Assembly (NCBI GenBank): GCA_038127535.1
Contig: JAYPHU010000033.1
Location: forward strand, 1-33,034
Source of the DNA: JAYPHU01 sp038127535
GTDB lineage: Bacteria > Pseudomonadota > Alphaproteobacteria > Rhodospirillales > UBA2165
DNA length: 33,034 nucleotides
Direction of reading: 5' to 3'
Shown: in pieces, positions 15,528 through 23,473 of the stretch
How the letters are laid out: every line of letters begins with the position of its first letter
Position numbering within the stretch: the first letter of the stretch is position 1
Notes under the pieces: generated by a model
What the model was told of the DNA's origin: nothing
What the model saw: only the letters and a program-made list of their open reading frames with translations
Database searches by the model: none
Made by a program: the position numbers and the translations under genes

Positions 15528-16070
15528 TTACAATCTCAGCATCTCGATCAATCCGTTTACCCCATCCCGCCGTATCACAGCGGCAAATTCCGACCTTTGT
15601 GTGGCAACCATGCTGACGCCGGACACCATCACATCCAGGATGCAGTGTTGGCTGTTCTTTTCGCGCACCCGCCAGCCGGCCAGAACTTCAGGCCCACTCG
15701 GCCGGGAAATCTTGTAGGAAACCAGGATAACCTTGCGCTTCCCGACTTCCTTGGTGCCGACCACGGTAAACTGCTGGCCTGAATAACCGCCAAGCCGCCA
15801 GGAATAGGTCCGAAGCACGAAATCTTTGAACAAGCCCTGATAATGTTCCTTTTGATCGGGGCTGGATTTTTTCCAGGCCCGCCCCATCACGAAACGGCCG
15901 ATGATCCCAAAGTCGAAACTGTTGGACAGCAGCGCGCGGACGTTCCTTTCCTTCTCCTCCAAGCTCACGCCATCAGCGCTGAGGACTTGGAGCGCCTTAT
16001 TGCTGAGATCATTGATGAATTTGGTTGCACCGTCGGCGCTGGTCGCTGACGCCTGTACGGGCGAAAACAA
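15528..16070 (-). CDS. MlaC/Ttg2D-like periplasmic phospholipid-binding protein
   Basis: The protein matches the MlaC/Ttg2 (toluene tolerance) family: FINDLSNKALQVL, RNVRALLSNSFDFGIIGRFVMGRAW, FKDFVLRTYSWRLGGYSGQ, and a C-terminal YKISRPSGPEVLAGWRVRE plus ILDVMVSGVSMVATQRSEFAAVI. MlaC shuttles phospholipids between outer and inner membrane, and a variant set serves hopanoid or lipid traffic in alphaproteobacteria. The only canonical in-frame start is TTG 16070, inside the signal peptide. The open frame continues upstream with KHRFCISILAAFLLFSPVQA, but no ATG, GTG or TTG is there, although AGGAG (16124-16128) lies nearby. The start is therefore unresolved. There is no mlaFED or vacJ in the window. 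Confidence 0.85.
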   Translation of the reverse strand: MFSPVQASATSADGATKFINDLSNKALQVLSADGVSLEEKERNVRALLSNSFDFGIIGRFVMGRAWKKSSPDQKEHYQGLFKDFVLRTYSWRLGGYSGQQFTVVGTKEVGKRKVILVSYKISRPSGPEVLAGWRVREKNSQHCILDVMVSGVSMVATQRSEFAAVIRRDGVNGLIEMLRL

Positions 16071-16260
16071 CAGAAATGCGGCAAGTATGCTGATACAAAA
16101 CCGGTGTTTCTCGGCCTTATCGACTCCTACTGTATGCGGCCTTGGTCGTTGTTGGCCGGATAATGTTGTCTCCAGTTCGGCCCGGATATTTGGGCCGGTT
16201 CGCTTCCCGAGAGCATTTTTGATTGGCGCGCATAGTATCAGCGCCGAATTACACCTACAA

Positions 16261-16977
16261 TTACTCTGCGGCTGTCTGAACCGACGCGCCGGCTCCCCCT
16301 TTTTGCAGCAGGTCTATCAGTTCATCCGTGCTGTAAACATCGCCGAAGACCTGGGCGATGGCGCCCAGTGTCGCCGTATGTTCCTCGTCCGTCGGGGCGG
16401 CGTTTCCGTCCGACACGAGCAGGACCTTATAGTCCAGCATCATGGCGTCGCGGGCGGAGGATTCGCAGCACACGTTGGTCAGCGTGCCAACGATCAGCAC
16501 CGTGTCGATGCCTTGATCTTTGAGCACTTCGACAATATTGGAGGACCCCTGTACGAAGGCGCTGTAGCGGGATTTCTCCACATAAAGATCGCCGTTCTGG
16601 GCGTCTAGGTCCGGCCACAAGGATTGGCCTTCGGAGTCCCGGGACAGCCATTCCAGCATCTTGCTCGCCCGCTCCGGCCGGCTGATGGCGGAATAAAAGA
16701 CCGACCAGTCTTCTTTCACCTGCTCCGAGTGGGTCATCTGCACCCAGACGACCCGGCCGCCGGTATCGCGGGTCGCCTCGGCCAATTTGTTGATGTTCGG
16801 TACGATTTCGCGGGCGACCGGGACCTCCGCCGGGGCGCCCTCCTGCATGAACACGTTCTGCATATCGATCACGACCAACGCTGTTTTGGAGGGATCAATC
16901 TCCTCGATCGCGTGGAGCCGGCCGCGGCGGCGCAAGCAGCCGTCAATGGCGTATTGAGGTAAGTCGGTGGGATGCAT
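16261..16977 (-). CDS. Isochorismatase-family cysteine hydrolase
   Basis: This 238-residue protein has the full catalytic triad of the family: Asp38 (VVIDMQNVF), Lys135 (YVEKSRYSAF) and Cys170 (GTLTNVCCESSARDA). The cis-peptide loop VGTLTN is also kept. Members hydrolyse isochorismate, nicotinamide, ureidoacrylate, N-carbamoyl compounds or biuret. The subgroup with a 25-30-residue N-terminal extension such as this (MHPTDLPQYAIDGCLRRRG) often acts on N-carbamoyl or ureido compounds, but this is a loose association. It diverges from the fused hydroxylase gene across about 145 bases, which may hold both promoters. Confidence 0.93.
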   Translation of the reverse strand: MHPTDLPQYAIDGCLRRRGRLHAIEEIDPSKTALVVIDMQNVFMQEGAPAEVPVAREIVPNINKLAEATRDTGGRVVWVQMTHSEQVKEDWSVFYSAISRPERASKMLEWLSRDSEGQSLWPDLDAQNGDLYVEKSRYSAFVQGSSNIVEVLKDQGIDTVLIVGTLTNVCCESSARDAMMLDYKVLLVSDGNAAPTDEEHTATLGAIAQVFGDVYSTDELIDLLQKGGAGASVQTAAE

Positions 16978-17122
16978 GGTCTCAAGCCTCCGTCAGGTAA
17001 CTCTGTTGGCCGAATCGTAGCACACTATTCGATCCAATTTGAATGCCGGATTCTCATCGCGACTCCATCGCATATTGTTCCGGCGTTCCTGTTTGTTAGA
17101 CTGATCCCAACTGAATTCGCGA

Positions 17123-19504
17123 ATGGGTGCCGGGATGGACAAACCTCTCAAAATTAATGTGATCGGCGGCGGGCCGGGCGGGCTCTATTTCTCGCTCCTG
17201 ATGAAGCTGGCGGATCCGCGCCACAACATCACGGTGTATGAACGTAATCGCTCCGACGACACGTTCGGCTTTGGCGTCGTGTTCTCCGACGAGACCCTGG
17301 AAAACTTCATGGGGCAGGACGCCAAGACCTATCAGGAAATCCGCAACGCCTTCGCCTATTGGGACACAATCGAGGTGCGCTATCGCGGAGAAAGTATCCG
17401 TTCCGGCGGGCATGGCTTCGCCGGCATGTGGCGTATGAAGCTCTTGAACATCCTGCAGAGCCGTTGCGCCGAAGAAGGGGTGAAAATCAATTACGAGACC
17501 GACATCGACGATATCGAGGCCTATCGCGATGCCGATCTGGTACTGGGCTCGGACGGGGTGAACAGCCTAGTCCGCGAGACCTACAAAGACACGTTCAAGC
17601 CGACCATCGATTTCCGCAAGACCAAGTTTGTCTGGCTGGGCACCACCCAGCGATTCGATGCGTTCACCTTTATCTTCAAGAACAACGAGCACGGCTGGTT
17701 CTATAACCACGCCTACCAATATGGTCAGGGGCAAGGACAGGCGTCCTCCACCTGGATTTTAGAAACCCACGAGGATACGTGGCAGAATGCCGGGTTCGAT
17801 AAGGCAAGCGAGGAAGACACGCTGGCTTATTTCGAGGATTTCTTTGCCGAGGAGTTGGACGGCCACAAGCTGCTTTCCAACAAATCCATCTGGCGGAACT
17901 TCCCCGTGGTCAGCAACGAGACCTGGCATCACGAGAACGTGGTGCTGATCGGCGATGCCTGCCACACGGCGCAGTTCTCCATCGGCTCCGGCACCAAGAT
18001 TGCCATGGAAGGGGCGATCGCGTTGGCGCAAAGCTTGAAGGAAGAGAAAACTGTGCCGGCCGCGCTGGACGCCTATCAGGACAAGCGGTTTATGGAAATC
18101 GCCCGGCTGCAGCGGACGGCGCTGGTGAGCCTGCAATGGTACGAGAACGCGCGGCGCTTCAACGGCATGACCGCGCCCCAGTATGCCTTCAATTTCCTGA
18201 GCCGCTCGAAAAGTGTGACCTACGAAAATCTCGGGCTCCGTGATCCCGACTACGGTAAGGCGGTAGACCACTGGTTTGCCGATATCGTCCGGGAACAGGA
18301 AGGTGTGGACATCCCGAAGGATAATCCGCCCAAGCCTATGTTCCTGCCGTTCCACATCGGCAACATGATGGTGCAGAACCGGGTTGTGGTCTCGCCTATG
18401 TGCCAGTACTCCGCCGACGACGGCACGCCCTCCGACTGGCACATGGTGCACCTGGGTGGCTTCGGCGTTGGTGGCGCGGGCCTCGTGTTCACGGAAATGA
18501 CCAACGTTTCGGCGGACGGCCGCATCTCGCCCGGCTGCGCCGGCATGTACAAGGACGAGCACGTCCCGGCTTGGAAGAAAATCGTCGACTTCGTCCACGC
18601 CAATTCCAACGCAAAGATCGGTATGCAGTTGGCCCACGCCGGGCGCAAAGGCTCTACCAAGCCGGGCTGGGAAGGGGCTGATCTGCCACTGGATGAAGGC
18701 CGCTGGCAGCTCGTCTCAGCCTCCGCCATTCCCTACAAGCCGGATGGCCAGGTGCCGAAGGAAATGGACCGGGCGGACATGGACACGGTGCGGGACAACT
18801 TCGCCGCCGCCGCCAAACGTGCGGATGAGGCGGGCTTCGACATCATCGAAGTTCACATGGCCCACGGATATTTGCTGTCGTCGTTCATCACGCCGCTCTC
18901 CAACGTGCGGGCGGATGAGTATGGCGGCTCATTGGAGAACCGGATGCGCTTCCCGCTGGAGGTGCTGGATGCGGTGCGCGCCGCCTGGCCGGCGGACAAA
19001 CCGATCTCGGTTCGCATTTCCGCCAGCGATTGGGTGGAAGGCGCCGGCATTGACGGCGATGATGCGGTCGAAATTGCCAAAATGCTGAAGGCCTACGGTG
19101 CGGACATCATCGATGTGTCGGCGGGTCAGACCACACCCGACGCCAAACCGATCTATGGCCGGATGTTCCAGACCGGCTTTTCCGAACAGGTGCGCCTGGA
19201 AGCGGACGTGCCCACTATTACCGTCGGCAATATCACCACGCCGGATCAGGTGAACACCATCCTGGCCTCGGGCCGGGCGGACATGGTGGCGTTGGCCCGG
19301 CTGCACCTGAGCGACCCGCACTTTACGTTACGGGCGGCGGCGCACTACGGCTATGAGATGCAGACCTGGCCCAAACAGTATCTGCGCGGCAAGGCCCAAG
19401 CGGAAAGCCTGGCGGCGGCGGAGAACGAACGGTTGCAGGAACTGCTGATCGCCAACAAGCCGCAATCCCATAGCGACGCGATTAAAAAGGAAGCGGCGGA
19501 GTAG
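17123..19504 (+). CDS. Fused FAD hydroxylase / Old-Yellow-Enzyme reductase acting on an aryl-CoA
   Basis: This 793-residue protein has two enzymes in one chain. Residues about 8-400 form a class A flavoprotein monooxygenase: INVIGGGPGGLYF dinucleotide motif, LVLGSDGVNS and LIGDACHTAQFSIGSGTK. Residues about 410-780 form an FMN-dependent Old Yellow Enzyme barrel: SPMCQYSADDGTPSDWH, QLAHAGRKGS, EVHMAHGYLLSSFITPLSN and ADMVALARLHLSDP. This fusion is known from 2-aminobenzoyl-CoA monooxygenase/reductase (Azoarcus) and salicylyl-CoA 5-hydroxylase. They hydroxylate, and in the former also reduce, the ring of a CoA thioester. ATG 17135 (residue 5) is an alternative start. The convergent acyl-CoA dehydrogenase and SDR genes fit a CoA-thioester pathway. 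No aryl-CoA ligase is in the window. Confidence 0.93.
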   Translation: MGAGMDKPLKINVIGGGPGGLYFSLLMKLADPRHNITVYERNRSDDTFGFGVVFSDETLENFMGQDAKTYQEIRNAFAYWDTIEVRYRGESIRSGGHGFAGMWRMKLLNILQSRCAEEGVKINYETDIDDIEAYRDADLVLGSDGVNSLVRETYKDTFKPTIDFRKTKFVWLGTTQRFDAFTFIFKNNEHGWFYNHAYQYGQGQGQASSTWILETHEDTWQNAGFDKASEEDTLAYFEDFFAEELDGHKLLSNKSIWRNFPVVSNETWHHENVVLIGDACHTAQFSIGSGTKIAMEGAIALAQSLKEEKTVPAALDAYQDKRFMEIARLQRTALVSLQWYENARRFNGMTAPQYAFNFLSRSKSVTYENLGLRDPDYGKAVDHWFADIVREQEGVDIPKDNPPKPMFLPFHIGNMMVQNRVVVSPMCQYSADDGTPSDWHMVHLGGFGVGGAGLVFTEMTNVSADGRISPGCAGMYKDEHVPAWKKIVDFVHANSNAKIGMQLAHAGRKGSTKPGWEGADLPLDEGRWQLVSASAIPYKPDGQVPKEMDRADMDTVRDNFAAAAKRADEAGFDIIEVHMAHGYLLSSFITPLSNVRADEYGGSLENRMRFPLEVLDAVRAAWPADKPISVRISASDWVEGAGIDGDDAVEIAKMLKAYGADIIDVSAGQTTPDAKPIYGRMFQTGFSEQVRLEADVPTITVGNITTPDQVNTILASGRADMVALARLHLSDPHFTLRAAAHYGYEMQTWPKQYLRGKAQAESLAAAENERLQELLIANKPQSHSDAIKKEAAE

Positions 19505-19513
19505 TGGCAGGGA

Positions 19514-20701
19514 TTAGCCGTCCTCGGCGGCGGCCATGACCTGGCCGGCGATGACCAGCTTGAGGATTTCCGTGGTGCCTTCGTAGATGCGGAGCGCGCG
19601 GATTTCCCGGTAGAGCCGTTCCACAGTCTCTCCCGAGACCACGCCCTGGCCGCCGAAGATTTGCACCGCCTGATCGATCACTTCCTGAGCGCTCTCCGTG
19701 GCGAACATTTTAGCCATGCCGGATTCGCGGGTGACCCGGGCCTCCTGCACATCCTTCACCCAGGCCGAGCGATAGACCAAGAGCGCCGTCGCGTCGATCT
19801 TCACCGCCATGTCGGCGATCTTCTCCTGGATCAATTGAAAGTCGCCGATGGGCTGGCCGAAGGCCTCACGGGATTTGGAACGGCTTATCGCCTCATCCAT
19901 GGCGCGGCGGGCGAACCCCAACGCGGCGCCGCCGACCGAGGTCCGGAACGTGTCCAGGGTGGTCATGGCGATCTTGAAGCCGTCGCCGGGATTGCCCAGC
20001 ATCGCCGTCGCCGGAATTCGGCAATTATCGAAGGTGAGTGTGCCGAGCGGATGGGGCGCGATCACATTGATCCGCTCGCTGACGCTCATGCCCGCTGTGT
20101 CCGCGTCCACCACGAAGGCGGAGATGCCTTTGGCGCCGGGCGCTTCACCGGTCCGCGCGAACAGCACGTATTGATCGGCGATCCCGGCGTTGGAAATCCA
20201 GGTCTTGGTTCCGTTGATCACATATTCGTTGCCATCGGCTTCCGCCGTCGTCCGCATGGCGGCCACGTCCGAGCCGCCTTCCGGTTCCGAGATGGCGAAA
20301 GCGGCGATCTTCTCGCCCGACGCGACGGCCGGCAGATAGACCTGCTTCTGCTCCTCCGAGCCGAAATAGGTGATGGAGCCGGAGCCTAATCCCTGCATAG
20401 TGAAGCAAAACTCCGCTAGGCCGGAGTAATAGCCCATGCTTTCCCGGGTGAGCGCGATGGTTCGCACGTCAATCTTGTCGAGCGCACCGCCATAAGCCGC
20501 CGGCACGCAGTATTTCAGCCAGCCGGCGACGCCCAGCATTTTCACGAAGTTGCGGCTCATCTCATCCAATGACGCAATGTCGCGGGGCTCCTCATGTTCG
20601 ATCGGGCCCAGGTTCTCCTTCGCCCATTTCCCGACGGCCGCCGCGTGGGCCCGGTGATGGTCTTCGAAGAACGGCCAGTCAAGATAGGTGGAATCAGGCA
20701 T
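19514..20701 (-). CDS. Acyl-CoA dehydrogenase
   Basis: This 395-residue FAD flavoprotein starts at ATG 20701, which overlaps the SDR stop (TGATG). Longer versions would read into the SDR gene. The three-domain family pattern is clear: AFAISEPEGGSDVAAMRTTA, YVINGTKTWISNAGIADQYVLFART, RSFGxx-like KSREAFGQPIGDFQLIQEKIADM, IQIFGGQGVVSGETVERLYREIRALRIYEGTTEI. It oxidises an acyl-CoA to the 2,3-enoyl-CoA and passes electrons to ETF. It is translationally coupled to the SDR and lies tail to tail with the fused aryl-CoA hydroxylase gene (9 bases apart). Substrate preference cannot be told. Confidence 0.96.
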   Translation of the reverse strand: MPDSTYLDWPFFEDHHRAHAAAVGKWAKENLGPIEHEEPRDIASLDEMSRNFVKMLGVAGWLKYCVPAAYGGALDKIDVRTIALTRESMGYYSGLAEFCFTMQGLGSGSITYFGSEEQKQVYLPAVASGEKIAAFAISEPEGGSDVAAMRTTAEADGNEYVINGTKTWISNAGIADQYVLFARTGEAPGAKGISAFVVDADTAGMSVSERINVIAPHPLGTLTFDNCRIPATAMLGNPGDGFKIAMTTLDTFRTSVGGAALGFARRAMDEAISRSKSREAFGQPIGDFQLIQEKIADMAVKIDATALLVYRSAWVKDVQEARVTRESGMAKMFATESAQEVIDQAVQIFGGQGVVSGETVERLYREIRALRIYEGTTEILKLVIAGQVMAAAEDG

Positions 20702-21522
20702 CAGTTCATCACCGCGCCGCCAGCCACCACAATGGCCTGTCCGGTAATGGAAGCCGATGACGGTAGGCAAATCCAGGCGACGGTCTCCGCCACTTCTTCC
20801 GGCGCGACCATGCGGCCCATGGGGCTCATATTGTCAATTTCAGACTGAATTTCATCTCGGTCTCGGCCGGTCTTGCCGACAATGGAATCGACCGCGTCGG
20901 AAACCAGGTCCGTGTCCGTATAGCCGGGGCAGATCGCGTTCACGGTAATCCCGGTTTTGACCGCTTCCAGGGCGAGGGTGCGGGTGAGGCCGATCACCCC
21001 ATGCTTAGACGCGCAATAGGCGGCGATATAGGGATAGCCGCGTAAGCCGACGGTCGAGGAAATGTTGACGATCCGGCCATAGCCCGCCTCCCGCATGGTC
21101 CCATAGACCTGCTTGGTGCACAGATAAGTGCCGGTGAGATTGAGCCCGATGGTCTGGTTCCAGAACTCCGTGTCCATCCGGTGGAACGGCGCGCTTTTGC
21201 CGATGCCTGCATTGTTGATCAGGATGTTCACCGGGCCCAGCTTCTCGGCAGCGGCGGCGAAGCATTTCTCCACATCAGCCTCCGACGACATATCGCCGGT
21301 GGCGGTAAATACTTCGACCCCTTCGTGGACCCGAAGGGCTCCCGCCTGATCATTCAGCGTGCCTTCGGTCCGACCGGTAAGGCTGATATTCGCGCCCAGC
21401 TTGGCCAGGGTGTTGGAGATGGCGGCGCCGATGCCGCGGGAGCCGCCGGTGATCAGCGCATGCTGACCCTTCAGCGGCTTCTCGGAAAACATGTTTCCGG
21501 TGATTTTTGCCTGGTTTGTCAT
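20701..21522 (-). CDS. Short-chain dehydrogenase/reductase (SDR)
   Basis: This 273-residue classical SDR has TGGSRGIG (residues 25-32), NNAG (103-106), and a catalytic Ser155/156 with Tyr169-x-x-x-Lys173 (YCASK), followed by PGYTDTDL. Such enzymes oxidise or reduce secondary alcohols, including 3-hydroxyacyl-CoA or ring-hydroxy intermediates, with NAD(P)H. ATG 21492 (residue 11) is an alternative start; neither has a strong ribosome binding site. The stop overlaps the acyl-CoA dehydrogenase start, so the pair forms one operon. With the hydroxylase, it fits a beta-oxidation-like route (inference). Confidence 0.94.
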   Translation of the reverse strand: MTNQAKITGNMFSEKPLKGQHALITGGSRGIGAAISNTLAKLGANISLTGRTEGTLNDQAGALRVHEGVEVFTATGDMSSEADVEKCFAAAAEKLGPVNILINNAGIGKSAPFHRMDTEFWNQTIGLNLTGTYLCTKQVYGTMREAGYGRIVNISSTVGLRGYPYIAAYCASKHGVIGLTRTLALEAVKTGITVNAICPGYTDTDLVSDAVDSIVGKTGRDRDEIQSEIDNMSPMGRMVAPEEVAETVAWICLPSSASITGQAIVVAGGAVMN

Positions 21523-21633
21523 GGACCCACTATTCCCGAGCGCCCCATTCGAGGCAAGGCCAAATGGGGCTGCATTGTGTTTCCGCGCCCCATAGGCTTA
21601 GCTTGCGGGAATATGAAAATGGGGAGGGGCGAC

Positions 21634-22245
21634 GTGGCCGACATATTGGTTCTTTTTAGCAGCGTCACCGGGGTGACCTACCGGCTGGCCGAAGCCATGG
21701 GCGAGGGCATAGACAGTGTCGAGGGCTGCACCGCCAATCTCCGCCGTGTGCCCGACATTGAAGGCTGGGAAGAAGTCTATGGCGGCAAGGACATGGCCGA
21801 AACCCGCGCCGCCTTCGCCCATATCCCCGAGGCGCAAGTGGACGATCTGATTATACATGACGGGATTGCGGTCGGCACGCAGTTGAACTACGGCAACCAC
21901 TCCACGGCGCTCCGGTTCTTTTTCGACCGGGCCGGCAAATATTGGATGGGCGGAGATTTGGTGGGTAAACCCGGCACCGTGTTCTGCGGCGGCGGGGCCG
22001 GCAACGGCCGGGAGGCCGCCATGCTGTCGCTTTGGTATATGTTTGCGTCCTTTGGCCTGACCATCATGCCACTCAGCATGCGGGCCAAGCCGGTGACGCC
22101 CAAGGACGAGGTGTTCGGGGCGACCAATTTCGGTGCGGCCTCCATCGCCAGCGGACCCGGCGACCGGCCATCGGAGGCGGAACTCGCCGCCGCCCGCATT
22201 CAGGGTGAAGCGTTCGCCGAGTTGACCCTTAAACTGACGTCATAA
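21634..22245 (+). CDS. WrbA-like flavodoxin-family NAD(P)H:quinone oxidoreductase
   Basis: I take GTG 21634, because GGGGAGGGG lies 4-12 bases upstream. An ATG at 21613 is a poorer choice. The product is 203 residues. FMN-binding loop 1 reads LFSSVTGVTYRLAEAMGEGI, and the WrbA/Lot6 pattern continues with VGTQLNYGNHSTALRFFFDRAGKYWMGGDLVGKPGTVFCGGG and a C-terminal FGAASIASGPGDRPSEAELAAARIQGE. It reduces quinones by two electrons, avoiding semiquinone radicals, which fits a neighbourhood of aromatic oxidation. The last 17 bases overlap the end of the small membrane protein gene on the other strand. Confidence 0.85.
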   Translation: MADILVLFSSVTGVTYRLAEAMGEGIDSVEGCTANLRRVPDIEGWEEVYGGKDMAETRAAFAHIPEAQVDDLIIHDGIAVGTQLNYGNHSTALRFFFDRAGKYWMGGDLVGKPGTVFCGGGAGNGREAAMLSLWYMFASFGLTIMPLSMRAKPVTPKDEVFGATNFGAASIASGPGDRPSEAELAAARIQGEAFAELTLKLTS

Positions 22246-22426
22246 CGGCGTCGAAGGCGAGCAAAAGAAACACCACGCAGCCGATCCCCAGCGCCACCGT
22301 CAGTAGCGCGTTGGACTGGTAATCCCCGGTCTGGGTGACCACGGACGTGTCCGCCGCCTGGGTGCGGAACTTCCAGCAGCCAACGCCGCAGGCAAGGGCG
22401 ATGATCAGAAAGAGGATGGCGAACAT
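22229..22426 (-). CDS. Small two-TM membrane protein
   Basis: This 65-residue protein is almost entirely two hydrophobic segments (about residues 2-18, FAILFLIIALACGVGCW, and 41-63, LLTVALGIGCVVFLLLAFD) joined by a short polar loop. No family is recognised. GGAGG lies 5 bases before the ATG, and the gene starts 12 bases after the stop of the Gfo/Idh/MocA gene, so it is the last gene of the tct operon and likely real. Its end overlaps the WrbA-like gene end. Confidence 0.72.
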   Translation of the reverse strand: MFAILFLIIALACGVGCWKFRTQAADTSVVTQTGDYQSNALLTVALGIGCVVFLLLAFDAVMTSV

Positions 22427-22438
22427 TCGGCCTCCGGA

Positions 22439-23449
22439 CTACTCCCCCGTTTCCAGGATCTCGTCGATGGTGACCACGCGGCGTTCATTGGCGGATTTGA
22501 CGCCGGCGCGGATCACGGCCAGGGACCGGGATGCCCATTCGCCGCCCACTTCCGGCTCGTCGCCGGTGCGGACGCATTCGCCGAATTCTTCCATCTGCTC
22601 GGCCAATGTGTCGTTCATCTCGAAGTCCATCTTCTTGGCTTCCTTGTCGCCCTGCTCGAGATAGTACATGCCGTTGGTCAGGTCATAGAAGGCGGAGGCC
22701 TTCTTGCCGTAGATGTTCATCACATAGTTCTCACCGGCGGACGCATAGCAGGCGTTCAGGGTCGACAGCGCGCCACACTCATGACGCATGACCAGGCTGG
22801 CCACATCGGGGTTGTCGCCGGGGAGCGCCAATTGGGACAGCATGCCGGACACTTCGTTGATCGGACCCATCAGCATTTCCATCACATCCACATAGTGCGG
22901 GCCGATCTGCAGCATCACGCCGCCGGGCATGCCCTCGGCGGTGTAGCGCCAGTGGCCTTCCTCGAAAGCGCCGAGCCGGTCGCGGCTGATATTGGCTTCG
23001 GCGTTGACGATGAAACCGAAGTCGCCGTTCTTGATTTTCTCGTGGACCCAGCGGAACTGCACTTCCCGGCGGCGCTGAAAGCCGATGGAGAGTTTGACGC
23101 CGGCGTCCCGGCAAATTTTGGTGATCTCCATCCCCTCGCCGACGGAGTTGGCGATGGGCTTGTCCAGAAACACATGCTTGCCGGCCTCGGCTGCCTGCTT
23201 GGTGGTTTCCAGGTGTACGTTATTGGGCGTGGTGTTGATGATCCCTTGAATCGAGTCGTCCTCCAGGATTTCCTCGTAGCTGGACGCCGCGGCGCAATTG
23301 TACTTCTCGGCGAAGGCGTTGCGCTTGTCCTTGGACCGGGTGTAGCAGGACACGATCTCAATGCCGTTGGCCCGGCCCGTGGCGTCCGCCAGGACATCCG
23401 ACCACCAGCCCATGCCCAGTGAAGCAACGCGTACAGTATCTGAACTCAT
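22439..23449 (-). CDS. Gfo/Idh/MocA family oxidoreductase
   Basis: This 336-residue NAD(P)-dependent dehydrogenase has a LGMGWW nucleotide-binding turn (residues 11-16; tryptophans replace the more usual small residues), DKP (Asp96-Lys97-Pro98) and the catalytic GGVMLQIGPHYVDVME segment with His185. It acts on sugars, inositol or hydroxy-acids. It is the gene directly downstream (24 bases) of tctA in a tricarboxylate-transporter operon, which suggests that it processes the imported compound. It is only distantly related to the first Gfo/Idh/MocA protein at 2206-3264, which lacks this histidine motif. Confidence 0.92.
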   Translation of the reverse strand: MSSDTVRVASLGMGWWSDVLADATGRANGIEIVSCYTRSKDKRNAFAEKYNCAAASSYEEILEDDSIQGIINTTPNNVHLETTKQAAEAGKHVFLDKPIANSVGEGMEITKICRDAGVKLSIGFQRRREVQFRWVHEKIKNGDFGFIVNAEANISRDRLGAFEEGHWRYTAEGMPGGVMLQIGPHYVDVMEMLMGPINEVSGMLSQLALPGDNPDVASLVMRHECGALSTLNACYASAGENYVMNIYGKKASAFYDLTNGMYYLEQGDKEAKKMDFEMNDTLAEQMEEFGECVRTGDEPEVGGEWASRSLAVIRAGVKSANERRVVTIDEILETGE

Positions 23450-23473
23450 ATCAATCTCTCCGTATTAGAAAAT

